Origin: Stenotrophobium sp050739895
GTDB taxonomy: Bacteria > Pseudomonadota > Gammaproteobacteria > Nevskiales > Nevskiaceae
Direction of reading: 5' to 3'
Length of the DNA: 64,000 bases
NCBI GenBank assembly: GCA_050739895.1
Contig: JBOICK010000060.1
Span: 1 to 64,000 of the forward strand
A program made the translations under genes and the position numbers. Of this stretch, positions 1 to 9,462 are shown in pieces; the stretch's first letter is position 1; each line of letters opens with the position of its first letter. The notes beneath the pieces were generated by a model. It was given only the letters and a program-made list of their open reading frames with translations, was not told the origin of the DNA and searched no databases.

Positions 1-1036
<1,036 letters not shown>

Positions 1037-1095
1037 GACGGTCTGCTGGCCGGATGAGTGCGTGTTTTCGGGCGGCCATTATCCCCCGCGGTGAC

Positions 1096-1209
1096 GCCAC
1101 CCGCTATCGACGAATGCATCAACCAGTTTGTTATATATAATGATATTATTAATTAATTATAATATAATTAATAACAACCAAAATGGCATACTGCGGCACA
1201 GCGGGCGGC
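1096..1209. repeat. 114-bp AT-core inverted-repeat element, copy A
   Basis: Terminal inverted repeats GCCACCCGCT (1096-1105) and AGCGGGCGGC (1200-1209) pair with one mismatch. Between them are a 24-bp spacer, a 46-bp block (1130-1175) that starts GTTAT, ends ATAAC and has 43 A/T bases, and a second 24-bp spacer. It fills the argH/algZ divergent intergenic region and ends 36 bp before the algZ start, so its AT core may also hold promoter elements. Five further copies of identical length and geometry occur in this window. Confidence 0.9.
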
Positions 1210-1245
1210 CCGCCTCGGCAGTGATCCCGCGCTACAGGACATGAC

Positions 1246-2337
1246 GTGGAACGCATCAAGCCCAAGCAGGTGATCGAACCCAACCTGATCCCGGATTTTT
1301 GCAGCGGGCGCATGGTGTTTTCGGTGGCGCTGGCGATGGAACTGGTGGCGCTGACGCTGACCCTGCTCGGCAATCTGCACGGCGAGGCGCTGTTTTATTT
1401 CCTGGCGCTGGTGTCGCTGTATCTGCAATGGATAGGGCTGTGCGGCGCGGCGGCGCTGTGCTGGTCGCGGCGCTGGCTGACCCGTGCGAGTCCTCAAATA
1501 GTGTTCTTCAGTTGCTGGGCGATCCTGGTGCTGATCGTGGTGCTGATCAGCGACATCGCCTATATCGTCGCCACACTGCTGCCGGTGCTGCCGGATTTTC
1601 CGTCGGAGCCCCAGGTCGAATTCGTTTTCCGCAATGCCAGTGTCGCCGCCATTGTCTCGCTGCTGCTGCTGCGTTATTTCTGGTCGCGCAGCGACTGGCA
1701 GCAACAGGTGCGTGCCGAAGGCGAGTCGCGCTACCAGGCGCTGAATGCGCGGATCCAGCCGCATTTCCTGTTCAACTCGCTGAACAGCATCGCTGCGATG
1801 ATCGCGATCAAGCCAACCGAAGCCGAAACGATGGTGGTGGACTTGTCCGACCTGTTCCGCGCCAGCATGGAAAAGCGCTCGCAGGTGGCCGCGCTGAGCG
1901 AGGAGGTCGCATTGGTGCAAGCCTATTTGCGCATCGAGAAAGCGCGTCTCGGCGACAAGCTGCACGTACACTGGGACATCCCCGACGAGCTGCTGGTGTG
2001 GCGCGTGCCCAAGCTGGTGATCCAGCCACTGGTTGAGAATGCCGTGCATCACGGCGTATCGCGGTTGCTCGAAACCGGCGTCGTCGCCATCCGCGCACGT
2101 GAAACCGGCAACCGCCTGGTGGTCGAAGTCGAAAATCCGGTGCCGCCGGAGGATGCCGAAAGCGGCCACGGCAACCGTATCGCGATCGACAATATTGCCC
2201 AGCGCCTGCAACTGATTTACGGTGACAACGCCTTGCTGGAGCTGGGGCGTGACCGCAATATGACAGGAGCCATTTATCGCGCACGGCTGAGTCTGCCGCT
2301 GGCGCCCAGAGCACCGCAAACAGGGGACACTGCATGA
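1246..2337 (+). CDS. algZ: LytS/YehU-type sensor histidine kinase, AlgZ/FimS-like
   Basis: A membrane sensor kinase that pairs with the downstream LytTR regulator. About the first 145 residues hold several hydrophobic segments, an integral-membrane sensor without a large periplasmic domain. They are followed by the His_kinase domain with QPHFLFNSLNS (His173) and by QPLVENAVHHG (about 260-270). Length is 363 aa, in line with AlgZ. As in AlgZ/FimS, the ATP-binding region is atypical: it ends NRIAIDNIAQRL rather than carrying the usual glycine-rich boxes. GTG at 1246 is the chosen start because it gives the full first membrane segment; an ATG five bases upstream is out of frame. The stop overlaps the next gene by 4 bp (ATGA), implying coupled translation. 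In Pseudomonas this pair controls alginate and twitching; the target here is unknown. Confidence 0.85.
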   Translation: MERIKPKQVIEPNLIPDFCSGRMVFSVALAMELVALTLTLLGNLHGEALFYFLALVSLYLQWIGLCGAAALCWSRRWLTRASPQIVFFSCWAILVLIVVLISDIAYIVATLLPVLPDFPSEPQVEFVFRNASVAAIVSLLLLRYFWSRSDWQQQVRAEGESRYQALNARIQPHFLFNSLNSIAAMIAIKPTEAETMVVDLSDLFRASMEKRSQVAALSEEVALVQAYLRIEKARLGDKLHVHWDIPDELLVWRVPKLVIQPLVENAVHHGVSRLLETGVVAIRARETGNRLVVEVENPVPPEDAESGHGNRIAIDNIAQRLQLIYGDNALLELGRDRNMTGAIYRARLSLPLAPRAPQTGDTA

Positions 2338-3080
2338 GAGTTGTGATCGTGGATGACGAGCCGCTGGCGCGCGAGCGCATGCGGCGGCTGCTGGGCGAAT
2401 TTCCAGGCTACGAAGTGGTCGGCGAAGCCGGCGACGGCGAGTCCGCACTGGACGTGATCGACGACGAGGAGCCGGATCTGGTGCTGCTCGACATCCGCAT
2501 GGGCGGCATGGACGGCCTGCAGGTTGCGCGCCAGCTTGCCGAACTGGAGTTGCCGCCGGCGGTGATCTTCACCACCGCTTTCTCCGAACATGCGCTGTCG
2601 GCCTTCGACGCCAGCGCACAGGGTTACCTGCTCAAGCCGGTGCGGCTGGAAAAACTCAAGGAAGCGCTGTTGCGCGTGCGCAAACCGACGCGTGCACACA
2701 AGCCGGCACCGACTGCGCCGGTCGCAGGAGCGCGGCCCAAACGCGAGTTCGTGCTGGCCACCACCCGCGACGGCCTGGTGCGGGTTCCGGTGGACGACAT
2801 CATCTATTTCCTCGCCGACCAGAAATACACCACCGTTGTCCACCTGCACGGCGAAGTGCTGATCGAGGAATCGCTGAAGACGCTGGAGGACGATTTCGAG
2901 CCGTGGTTCCTGCGCGTACACCGCAAGGCGCTGGTGGCGACGCGCTTCATCGCCAGCCTCGAACGCGACCGCGGCGGCGAGCAGCACCACCTGCTGCGGA
3001 TGAAGCACTCCAGCCGCGCACTGCCGGTATCGCGCCGGCGACTCGCCGAGGTGCGGCGTTATCTCACCGAGCAGCCGTGA
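2334..3080 (+). CDS. algR: LytTR-family response regulator, AlgR-like
   Basis: A 248-aa cytoplasmic DNA-binding response regulator. An N-terminal receiver (about 1-120) has VDDEPLARERMRRLL at its start, the phosphoacceptor Asp53 in LVLLDIRMGG and the conserved Lys in LLKPVRLEKL. A proline/alanine-rich linker leads to a LytTR DNA-binding domain from about residue 138 to 243 (FVLATTRDGLVRVPVDDIIY to RRLAEVRRYL). It is translationally coupled to the kinase gene upstream, and hemC follows after 13 bp. The synteny kinase-regulator-hemC is the known AlgZ-AlgR arrangement, which makes the symbol reasonable, although the regulon here cannot be read from the sequence. Confidence 0.9.
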   Translation: MRVVIVDDEPLARERMRRLLGEFPGYEVVGEAGDGESALDVIDDEEPDLVLLDIRMGGMDGLQVARQLAELELPPAVIFTTAFSEHALSAFDASAQGYLLKPVRLEKLKEALLRVRKPTRAHKPAPTAPVAGARPKREFVLATTRDGLVRVPVDDIIYFLADQKYTTVVHLHGEVLIEESLKTLEDDFEPWFLRVHRKALVATRFIASLERDRGGEQHHLLRMKHSSRALPVSRRRLAEVRRYLTEQP

Positions 3081-3093
3081 ACGGCACGAGCGC

Positions 3094-4014
3094 ATGATCA
3101 GGATCGCAACGCGCGAAAGCCCGCTGGCGCTGTGGCAGGCGCAGCACGTCAAGACACTGCTGGGACAGTTGCATCCGCAGCTGCAAGTCACGCTGCTGCC
3201 AATGACCACGCTCGGCGACCAGATGCTCACCGCGCCGCTGGCCACGGTCGGCGGCAAGGGTGTGTTCGTCAAGGAACTGGAGCAGGCGCTGCTCGACGGC
3301 CGCGCCGACATCGCGGTGCATTCGATGAAGGATGTGCCGATCCGCCAGCCTGACGGCCTCGAACTGACGGTGTTCATGCAGGGCGAAGATCCGCGCGACG
3401 CCTTCGTCTCCAATCGCTACGACAGCCTGGCCGCGTTGCCGCAAGGCGCCTGCGTCGGCACCTCCAGCCTGCGCCGGCAGACCCAGTTGCGCGCGCTGCG
3501 ACCCGATCTCGAGGTGAAGGAATTACGCGGCAATGTCGGCACACGTCTGCGCAAGCTCGACGAGCATCAATACGACGCGATCCTGCTGGCGCAGGCCGGA
3601 CTGCTGCGCTTGGGATTGGGCGAACGCGTGCGCGAAAGCCTGGCCGTGGACCGCTTCATCCCGGCAGTCGGCCAGGGCATCATCGGCATCGAATGCCGCA
3701 CCCAGGACGCGGCGACGCACACGCTGCTGGCGCCGCTGCATAATGAACTCTCCGCCATCCGCCTGCGCTGCGAGCGTGCGCTCAACGCACGTCTCGGCGG
3801 CGCCTGCCAGGTGCCGGTCGCGGGCCATGCCCGTATCGGCGATGGCCAGCTGCATCTGCGTGCGCTGGTCGGCACGCCCGATGGTTCGCGCCAGGTGCGC
3901 GGCGAGATCGAAGGCCCGGTTGCACAGGCTGAAGCGCTGGGCGCGCAACTGGCCGAACGCCTGCTCGACCAAGGCGCGCGCGAAATCCTGCGCGCCATCG
4001 GCGTGCCGGTGTGA
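3094..4014 (+). CDS. hemC: Porphobilinogen deaminase (hydroxymethylbilane synthase)
   Basis: Polymerises four porphobilinogens into hydroxymethylbilane in tetrapyrrole synthesis. The 306-aa protein starts MIRIATRESPLALWQAQHV, the usual N-terminus. It contains KGVFVKELEQALLDGRADIAVHSMKDVP and the dipyrromethane cofactor attachment site LGGACQVPV with Cys238. Length and motif order are normal for the family. The gene lies 13 bp after algR and 1 bp before hemD, so the haem genes are probably co-transcribed with the regulator. Confidence 0.97.
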   Translation: MIRIATRESPLALWQAQHVKTLLGQLHPQLQVTLLPMTTLGDQMLTAPLATVGGKGVFVKELEQALLDGRADIAVHSMKDVPIRQPDGLELTVFMQGEDPRDAFVSNRYDSLAALPQGACVGTSSLRRQTQLRALRPDLEVKELRGNVGTRLRKLDEHQYDAILLAQAGLLRLGLGERVRESLAVDRFIPAVGQGIIGIECRTQDAATHTLLAPLHNELSAIRLRCERALNARLGGACQVPVAGHARIGDGQLHLRALVGTPDGSRQVRGEIEGPVAQAEALGAQLAERLLDQGAREILRAIGVPV

Positions 4015-4015
4015 C

Positions 4016-4780
4016 ATGAGCGTCGCCGCTAGCGGCCCGCTGCACGGTTTGCGCGTGCTGGTGACGCGCCCCGCGCACCAGGCCGATGCGATCTGCCGGC
4101 TGGTCGAGCAGCGCGGTGGCAAGGCGCTGCTCCTGCCGCTGCTGGCGATCGTGCCGGTGCCGCACGCAGCCAGCGTGGCACGCCAACTGGAAAATGCACG
4201 CAGCTACGACTGGTGGATCTTTACCAGCACCAATGCGGTGCAGCAGGCGCGCAAGCTGGTTGCGGAAAACTGGCCGGCGCGGCTGGCCGCGGTCGGCGCC
4301 GCCACCGCAGCGGCGCTGGAGAGCGGCGGCCTCAGTGTCACTACACCGCAGGGCGCCTACAGCAGCGAAGGCTTGCTGGCGCTGCCGCAGTTCCAGGATG
4401 TGAACGGACAGACAATCCTGCTGGTCACCGGCGAAGGCGGGCTGGAAGTGCTGGCACCGACTCTGCGTGGCCGCGGCGCGCAAGTCGACGTGGCGGCGGT
4501 TTACCGTCGCGTGCCACTGCCTTACGCCGGCGAACATGTCGCGGCACAGTTGCGCGCCTGCGATGCGATCATCATCACCAGCGGCGAGGCGCTGCTGCAC
4601 CTGTTGCGCATCACACCGCTGGCCACCCACGCGGCGCTGCTCAGGAAGCAACTGGTGGTGCCCGGCACGCGGGTGCTGGATAAAGCCGTCGAACTGGGCT
4701 TCCGTTCGCCACTGATGCCTGAGAAAATGTCCGATGCCGCTATCATCCATACTCTGGAGCAGGCATCCCGTCCGACCTAA
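4016..4780 (+). CDS. hemD: Uroporphyrinogen-III synthase
   Basis: Cyclises hydroxymethylbilane to uroporphyrinogen III with inversion of ring D. The open frame is longer upstream, but the ATG at 4016 directly after the hemC stop gives a protein starting MSVAASGPLHGLRVLVTRPA, where the LRVLVTRPAHQ strand is the conserved beginning of HemD. The product has 254 aa, the family norm. The family is poorly conserved; VFTSTNAVQ-like WIFTSTNAVQQAR (about residues 64-76) and IIITSGEALLHLL (about 182-194) are the recognisable segments. Position between hemC and hemX supports the call. Confidence 0.92.
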   Translation: MSVAASGPLHGLRVLVTRPAHQADAICRLVEQRGGKALLLPLLAIVPVPHAASVARQLENARSYDWWIFTSTNAVQQARKLVAENWPARLAAVGAATAAALESGGLSVTTPQGAYSSEGLLALPQFQDVNGQTILLVTGEGGLEVLAPTLRGRGAQVDVAAVYRRVPLPYAGEHVAAQLRACDAIIITSGEALLHLLRITPLATHAALLRKQLVVPGTRVLDKAVELGFRSPLMPEKMSDAAIIHTLEQASRPT

Positions 4781-4786
4781 GCGCAA

Positions 4787-5809
4787 ATGACCGAAAACGC
4801 ACCTGCCAAACCGACTTCAGCCCGCGGCGCTCTGCGCGGGCTTGTGCTGCTTTTGCTGTTGGCCCTGCTGGTGTTTGCCGGCTGGCAGGGCTGGATTCTT
4901 TATCAGGCCTGGCGCCACGACGTCGCCGAGGTCGGCACCCTCGCACGCAAACTCGACGCACTGGAACTGCAGGCGGACAGCCAGGACAACCGTCTCACCG
5001 ATCTGGCCGAGGCGCAGCGGCACAACAGCAACGAAGTCGCCTCTTTCGGCACGCGGCTGGACCAGCAGAATGCCGCCGTCGCGCGCCTCACCGAGCAGTA
5101 CCAGGGCGGACAGGTGCACGAGCAATTGACCATCGCCGAACACCTGCTGCTCAGCGCCAACGACCGCCTCCTGCTGGAACACGATGTCGGCGCTGCGTTG
5201 ACCGCGCTGGAACTGGCCGACAATCGCATCGGCACACTGCGTGAACCGCGCCTGTTCAAGGTGCGCAGCGAGATCGCCAACGAGCGTGCAGCGCTGCAGG
5301 CCGTGCCACGCGCCGATCTCGATGCCGCCGCGTTGACTTTCTCCAGCCTGATCGCCCGCGTATCCAATCTGCCGCTGCGTGCGCGCGTGCCCGAGCATTT
5401 CGAAGCGCGTGCCGATCAGCTCAACCTGCCCGCCAATGCCAGTCGCCTGCAGCGCGCGTGGGCCAGCATCAAGCAGGCGTTGAACGGCATCTTTGTGATC
5501 CGGCGCAACACCGGCCCGTCGCCGCGACTGCTGCCGGCCGGCGACGAAGCGCTGGTCTACCAGGTGCTGGCGCTGAAGCTGGAGGGCGCACGCCTGGCGA
5601 TGTTGCGCCGCGACCAGATCAGCTACCGCGACCTGTGCAATTCAGCGTCGACATGGCTGCGCGATTATTTCCGCGCCGACGATCCCGGCGTGCTGGCGGC
5701 GCAGGCCGAACTGGAACGCCTGCGCCCGCTGCAACTGGATCCGCCGCTGCCGGACATCAGCCGCAGCCTGCAACTGCTGCGCGCGCAGATCGACGGCCCG
5801 GTGCAATGA
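4787..5809 (+). CDS. hemX: HemX-family membrane protein of the haem operon
   Basis: A 340-aa protein with one N-terminal transmembrane segment (about residues 17-38, GLVLLLLLALLVFAGWQGWI). A coiled-coil-prone stretch (KLDALELQADSQDNRLTDLA and following) and a helical region characteristic of the HemX family come next. HemX is annotated as uroporphyrinogen-III C-methyltransferase in many genomes, but the family lacks the SAM-binding methyltransferase fold and its role is unsettled; it is probably an inner-membrane organiser of tetrapyrrole synthesis. It starts 6 bp after hemD and its stop overlaps the hemY start (ATGA). Confidence 0.88.
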   Translation: MTENAPAKPTSARGALRGLVLLLLLALLVFAGWQGWILYQAWRHDVAEVGTLARKLDALELQADSQDNRLTDLAEAQRHNSNEVASFGTRLDQQNAAVARLTEQYQGGQVHEQLTIAEHLLLSANDRLLLEHDVGAALTALELADNRIGTLREPRLFKVRSEIANERAALQAVPRADLDAAALTFSSLIARVSNLPLRARVPEHFEARADQLNLPANASRLQRAWASIKQALNGIFVIRRNTGPSPRLLPAGDEALVYQVLALKLEGARLAMLRRDQISYRDLCNSASTWLRDYFRADDPGVLAAQAELERLRPLQLDPPLPDISRSLQLLRAQIDGPVQ

Positions 5810-6993
5810 TCCGCTATTACCTGCTGGCGCTGCTGGTCCTCGCGGCGGGCGCTTTCGCCGCGTTCTACCTGCATGCCGAAACCGGCTATGTGCTGATCAG
5901 TTACCGCGACTGGATCGTCGAGACCTCGCTGCTCGGGCTGGTCGCCGGGGCGGTGGCGATCTTCCTGCTGACCTATTACGGACTCAAGCTGCTAGCAGTG
6001 GGCGTGCAGTTGCCAAGCCTGATCCGGCGCCGGCTGGAGCGGCGCCGCGCCGAGCGTGCGCGCGACTCGTTCGAAGCCGGACTGCTGCAACTTCTGGAAG
6101 GGCACTGGAAACGCGCCGAGATCGAACTGGTGCGCCGTGCCGCCGATCACCACGCCGGTCACCTGAACTATCTCGGCGCGGCGCGCGCGGCGCAGCGCGT
6201 CGGTGCGCCAGAGCGACGCGATCATTACCTGCGGCTGGCGGCGCAGAGCGCGCCGGAACTGGAATTCGCCACCCTGCTGACCCAGGCCGAATTGCAGCGC
6301 GAGCGCGGCGAGCACCTGCTGGCGCGCGACACCGCTCTGAAGCTGCGACAGCAACACCCGCAGCATCCCTACGCGGTCGAACTGCTGGCCGAATCCTATG
6401 CCGCCATCGGCGACTGGCCCGCGCTGCATGCACTGCTTGCGGACAGCGCCAAGCTCGACGCGTTGACGCCGGCACGTTATCGCGAACTGATGCTGCGCGC
6501 GCTGCGCGAACTGGCCGCGGACGCAGTGAGCGATGCGCGGCTGGATCGTCTCAAGGCGATCTGGGATGCTGCCGGCACGCGTTTCCGCGCCGAGCCGGCA
6601 TTGCGCCTGGACTATGCGCGCGGACTGGCGCGGCTCAACGCCGAAGCCGAGGCACTGGCATTGATTGCGGCCACATTGGACAAGACCTGGGATGCCGATC
6701 TGGTCGTGCTCTACGGCAGCCTGCACGCTGCCGACGCCGTCAGCCATCTCGCGACCATCGAGCAGTGGCTCGGCCGCTACGGCGAGAAACCCGAACTGCT
6801 GACTACCGCCGGCCAGATCTGCCAGCGCAACCGGCTCTGGGGCAAGGCACGCAGTTACCTCGAAGCAGTGATCCGGGTCGCACCGACGCCGGCCGCGTAT
6901 CTGGCACTGGCGCGGCTGTGCAGCGACACCCAGAACGCCCAGGATGCCGCCGGTTATTACCAGAAAGGCCTGGAGTTGTCCGCCAGCCGCTGA
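5806..6993 (+). CDS. hemY: HemY-like inner-membrane TPR protein
   Basis: The open frame begins earlier, but ATG at 5806 overlaps the hemX stop and gives MIRYYLLALLVLAAGAFAAF, the usual HemY N-terminus. The product has 395 aa. Two transmembrane helices (about 3-20 and 43-68) are followed by a HemY_N region and a cytoplasmic helical-repeat part rich in tetratricopeptide-like units, ending PTPAAYLALARLCSDTQNAQ. This is the proteobacterial HemY of the hemCDXY operon, not the protoporphyrinogen oxidase of the same name in Gram-positives. It is the last gene of the run; no clear terminator follows. Confidence 0.9.
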   Translation: MIRYYLLALLVLAAGAFAAFYLHAETGYVLISYRDWIVETSLLGLVAGAVAIFLLTYYGLKLLAVGVQLPSLIRRRLERRRAERARDSFEAGLLQLLEGHWKRAEIELVRRAADHHAGHLNYLGAARAAQRVGAPERRDHYLRLAAQSAPELEFATLLTQAELQRERGEHLLARDTALKLRQQHPQHPYAVELLAESYAAIGDWPALHALLADSAKLDALTPARYRELMLRALRELAADAVSDARLDRLKAIWDAAGTRFRAEPALRLDYARGLARLNAEAEALALIAATLDKTWDADLVVLYGSLHAADAVSHLATIEQWLGRYGEKPELLTTAGQICQRNRLWGKARSYLEAVIRVAPTPAAYLALARLCSDTQNAQDAAGYYQKGLELSASR

Positions 6994-7047
6994 GCATCAT
7001 GTATTCTTCCGGCGGCGCGACCACCATGGGTTGCACTAAGCCGGCCA

Positions 7048-7198
7048 CCACCATTGAATTTCAGCGGCAATATTCCATAGAAGGGCGTCTTGCCCGCTTA
7101 CTGTCACCTTGAAGGGATAGTTGGAAAAACTGGTTGCCCCGTAGCTTTCCGTTCTGGATGATCCAGTCTGATCACTGCCCTTGATCATCACGCTATCG
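7048..7198 (-). pseudogene. Truncated, frameshifted copy of the lipoprotein gene at 7657-8082
   Basis: The minus strand encodes SVMIKGSDQTGSSRTESYGA and SNYPFKVT, nearly identical to residues about 31-62 of the intact lipoprotein. A small indel near 7100 then shifts frame; in the other frame FYGILPLKFNGG reappears, matching the intact gene. The N-terminal signal peptide and the C-terminal half are missing. Similarity ends sharply at about 7048 and 7198. It lies in the same order relative to a DUF1214 fragment as the intact copies, so it is part of one segmental duplication. Confidence 0.85.
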
Positions 7199-7264
7199 TT
7201 GCGCTTTGGCAGCTTGGCGGCACCGAATACCCCTTGGATGGGACACGCGCTAATCCTTCTTGCA

Positions 7265-7461
7265 CTACTGCAAACAGGTGACGCCATCACGCCGCGCGGC
7301 CACTACTGTCCTGTCATAAAAATGAGCAGGCAGGAGAACCCATGACAACAGGGCACGACGCCGTGGCGCAGGTCACCAGTGGTGACGCCTGGGTCGCGTT
7401 CTGCGACAGCCTCAAGCGCGCCGGCCAGCAGATTCTGCGGCCGGAGGCGCCGGACAAATAA
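7265..7461 (+). pseudogene. Duplicated promoter region and first 37 codons of the DUF1214 gene
   Basis: From about 7265 the sequence repeats the upstream region of the DUF1214 gene at 8344. The ATG at 7342 with a GCAGGAGAA ribosome site encodes MTTGHDAVAQVTSGDAWVAF, the same as the intact gene apart from TTG for TAA, and continues in step to RPEAP. It then departs into DK and a TAA at 7459-7461. The 39-codon frame is a remnant, although its start signals look intact and it could still be translated as a short peptide. Confidence 0.85.
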
Positions 7462-7506
7462 GGGACCGTGTTGGATTACTCTTCAAAAGTAATCAACACG
7501 ATCCCT
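7461..7506 (+). terminator. Long imperfect hairpin after the DUF1214 fragment
   Basis: AGGGACCGTGTTGGATTACT at 7461-7480 pairs with AGTAATCAACACGATCCCT at 7488-7506 (one bulged G and one A-C mismatch), with a 7-nt loop. A 19-20 bp stem at the exact breakpoint of the duplicated fragment is a strong structure. There is no uridine run, so it may be an intrinsic-terminator-like hairpin or the scar or end of a small inserted element. Confidence 0.5.
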
Positions 7507-7656
7507 TGATTCCGGCGTGATGGCGGCGCCCGAGTTCAGTACCAGCGTCTAAGCACGAGCTAATGGGCCACGTTGAAATATTTTAAAAATAGCGCAACGC
7601 GGCTCGATTAGCTCTATTGCAAGCGCAGGTGCAACCCCACCACTCGCGCCCTATCA
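7507..7656. other. Non-coding stretch between duplication and lipoprotein gene
   Basis: No convincing coding frame. Locally less GC-rich (for example TTGAAATATTTTAAAAATAG near 7573) than the neighbouring operons. It lies 3' of the minus-strand lipoprotein gene and 3' of the truncated DUF1214 fragment, so it is a convergent untranslated zone. I see no further repeat in it. Confidence 0.5.
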
Positions 7657-8082
7657 CTAGCCTCCGAAATACTGCTTGGCTCTGCTCATTTCTTCTGGGG
7701 CTGGCGTGTATTCACGCCAACTATCTGACTCATGCTTCTTGAATTTCACAACCTGTCGAGCGGCGTCAAATTCATAATATGGATAGACCTCTCTAAGGTT
7801 GTAGGTCATTGCAGGCGCAAAGAACAGTATGTCCGCCGCAAGATATCCGCCATTGAATTTCAGGGGCAATATTCCGTAGAAGGGCGCCTTCCCGCTTTCC
7901 GTTACTTTGAACGGATAATTGGAAAAACTGGTTGCCCAATAGCTTTCGGTCCTGGATGATCCGGTCTGATCGCTACCCCTAATCATCACGCTATCACTGC
8001 TATTCGAGGATCTGATATTCGTAGTTGCCGTACAACCAGATATCGCGAAAACAACAATTAGCCCAGCCAGGTATTTATCCAT
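7657..8082 (-). CDS. Small lipoprotein of unknown function
   Basis: A 141-aa protein with a signal peptide II: MDKYLAGLIVVFAISGCTA, lipobox ISGC, lipidated Cys17. After a short serine-rich linker come a compact domain with SYWATSFSNYPFKVTESG, a hydrophobic FNGGYLAADILFFAPAMTYN and the motif YPYYEFD. I do not recognise the family; the general layout resembles small envelope lipoproteins. Base use is less GC-rich than in neighbours. A damaged partial copy lies 0.6 kb away (7048-7198). It is encoded opposite to the DUF1214 operon, with 261 bp between the two starts, so the two may share a divergent promoter region. Confidence 0.75.
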   Translation of the reverse strand: MDKYLAGLIVVFAISGCTATTNIRSSNSSDSVMIRGSDQTGSSRTESYWATSFSNYPFKVTESGKAPFYGILPLKFNGGYLAADILFFAPAMTYNLREVYPYYEFDAARQVVKFKKHESDSWREYTPAPEEMSRAKQYFGG

Positions 8083-8263
8083 TTTCTTCCCCTAGATAGT
8101 TGACGTTATCCCATCGTATCGTAGCAGCACGCTCGGTTATTAATTCTCACGGATCAGATGGCCACCGCGCCATCGTAGGATGCCAACTCTTCAATTGCAA
8201 AGGCGCATCCGCAGTGCCGCCGATCTGAATTTTTCGGGATACTCACCACCCTACAGCCTTGGC

Positions 8264-8284
8264 TCTACTGCAAACAGGTGACGC
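8264..8284 (+). repeat. 21-mer shared with 54434-54454 (20 nt also at 7265-7284)
   Basis: The 20-mer CTACTGCAAACAGGTGACGC lies 60 bp upstream of the DUF1214 start. It recurs exactly at 54435 before the sensor kinase gene, and at 7265 as part of the local duplication. It resembles a shortened right end of the 114-bp elements (copy F has ACTGCGGCAACAGCGGGTGA). It could be a solo terminus or an operator. Confidence 0.55.
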
Positions 8285-8343
8285 ACCGCCCATGCGCGGC
8301 CTCTACTGTCTTCTTCCATAACGATATGCAGGCAGGAGAACTC

Positions 8344-9462
8344 ATGACAGCAGCGCATGACGCCGTGGCGCAGGTCACCAGTGGTGACGCTTGGGTCGCG
8401 TTCTGCGACAGCCTCAAGCGCGCCGGCCAGCAAATTCTGCGGCCGGAGGCGCCGGCTGACGAACTGACCCGGGCAGAAGGCTATCGCTACCTGACGCGAC
8501 TGCTGCGTATCGGCCTGGAGATGCACCTGGAATTTGCCGACCCGGACTTTCCCGGCTTCTTCGCTCCCTCGCACGAGACCGGCAAGATCGGCGCCGACAA
8601 TCCGGACAATCTTTACCTGATGGGCCGGCTCAACGGCGCGCACGACTACGTGATCCGAGGCAATCGTGGCACGGTGTCGTACCTGAGTTTCGGCACGCAG
8701 AAGGGTGGTTATGAAACCAACGGCAAGATGGAGCAGACCGGCTTCCTCGATGCCAGCCAGTTGCAGACCGATGCCGAGGGCCACTTTGAACTGGTGCTGA
8801 GCCAGCAGCAGCGGCCGGGCAACTGGGTGCGGCTGGAGGCCGGCAGCAACGCCGTGATCGTGCGCCAGACTTTCCTCGACCGCCGGCAGGAGCGCCCGGC
8901 GCAGATGAGCATCGCGCGCCTCGGTAGCGACGCCACGCCGGAACCGCTCAGCGCCGTGCGCCTGCAGCGCGGCCTGAACAATGCCGCGAAATTCGTCGAA
9001 GGCACCGCGACGCTGTTTGCCAACTGGGCACAGAGTTATCTCCAGCATCCCAACCAGTTGCCACCCGCAAATCAACTGCTGTGCCAGAGTGTCGGTGGCG
9101 ATCCGAACATTTTCTACTACCACTCGTACTGGCAACTGGCTGCAGGCGAAGCACTGATCGTGCATGTGCCGCATGTTCCAGAGTGCCGCTTCTGGAACCT
9201 GCAGATCAACAACTGGTGGATGGAGTCGCTGGACTACCGTTTCCACCGCATCCATCTGAACCAGCACTCGGCCAAGCTCGACGCCGACGGCGGCGTGACG
9301 ATGGTGCTGGCTCACAAAAATCCCGGCCACGCCAACTGGCTGGAAACCGCCGGGCATGACCGCGGCACGATGTGCATGCGCTGGGTCGGCGCCAGCGAAC
9401 ACGTCCACCCAAGCACGCGCGTTATCAAATTTTCCGAAATCGCCAAGGAACTCAAGTCATGA
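8344..9462 (+). CDS. DUF1214 domain protein
   Basis: A 372-aa protein, start chosen at ATG 8344 behind GCAGGAGAACTC; the frame is open further upstream but only through non-coding sequence that is also duplicated at 7265. The C-terminal half carries the DUF1214-type region (SYWQLAAGEALIVHVPHVPE, CRFWNLQINNWWMESLDYRF). The N-terminal part includes NGAHDYVIRGNRGTVSYLSF. No signal peptide is seen. Function is unknown for the family, though members often sit in lipid or steroid catabolic loci. The stop overlaps the start of the sulfotransferase gene (ATGA), so the two are translationally coupled and probably act on the same compound. Confidence 0.8.
   Translation: MTAAHDAVAQVTSGDAWVAFCDSLKRAGQQILRPEAPADELTRAEGYRYLTRLLRIGLEMHLEFADPDFPGFFAPSHETGKIGADNPDNLYLMGRLNGAHDYVIRGNRGTVSYLSFGTQKGGYETNGKMEQTGFLDASQLQTDAEGHFELVLSQQQRPGNWVRLEAGSNAVIVRQTFLDRRQERPAQMSIARLGSDATPEPLSAVRLQRGLNNAAKFVEGTATLFANWAQSYLQHPNQLPPANQLLCQSVGGDPNIFYYHSYWQLAAGEALIVHVPHVPECRFWNLQINNWWMESLDYRFHRIHLNQHSAKLDADGGVTMVLAHKNPGHANWLETAGHDRGTMCMRWVGASEHVHPSTRVIKFSEIAKELKS

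Noticed and set aside
1168..2448. 426-codon minus-strand open frame over algZ/algR
   Set aside because: It is a shadow of the two plus-strand genes, of low-complexity His/Gln/Arg composition and without family motifs.
7102..7282. Another 114-bp element ending at the 20-mer of 7265
   Set aside because: The GTCACCTT upstream is coding sequence of the duplicated lipoprotein fragment and the distance is wrong.
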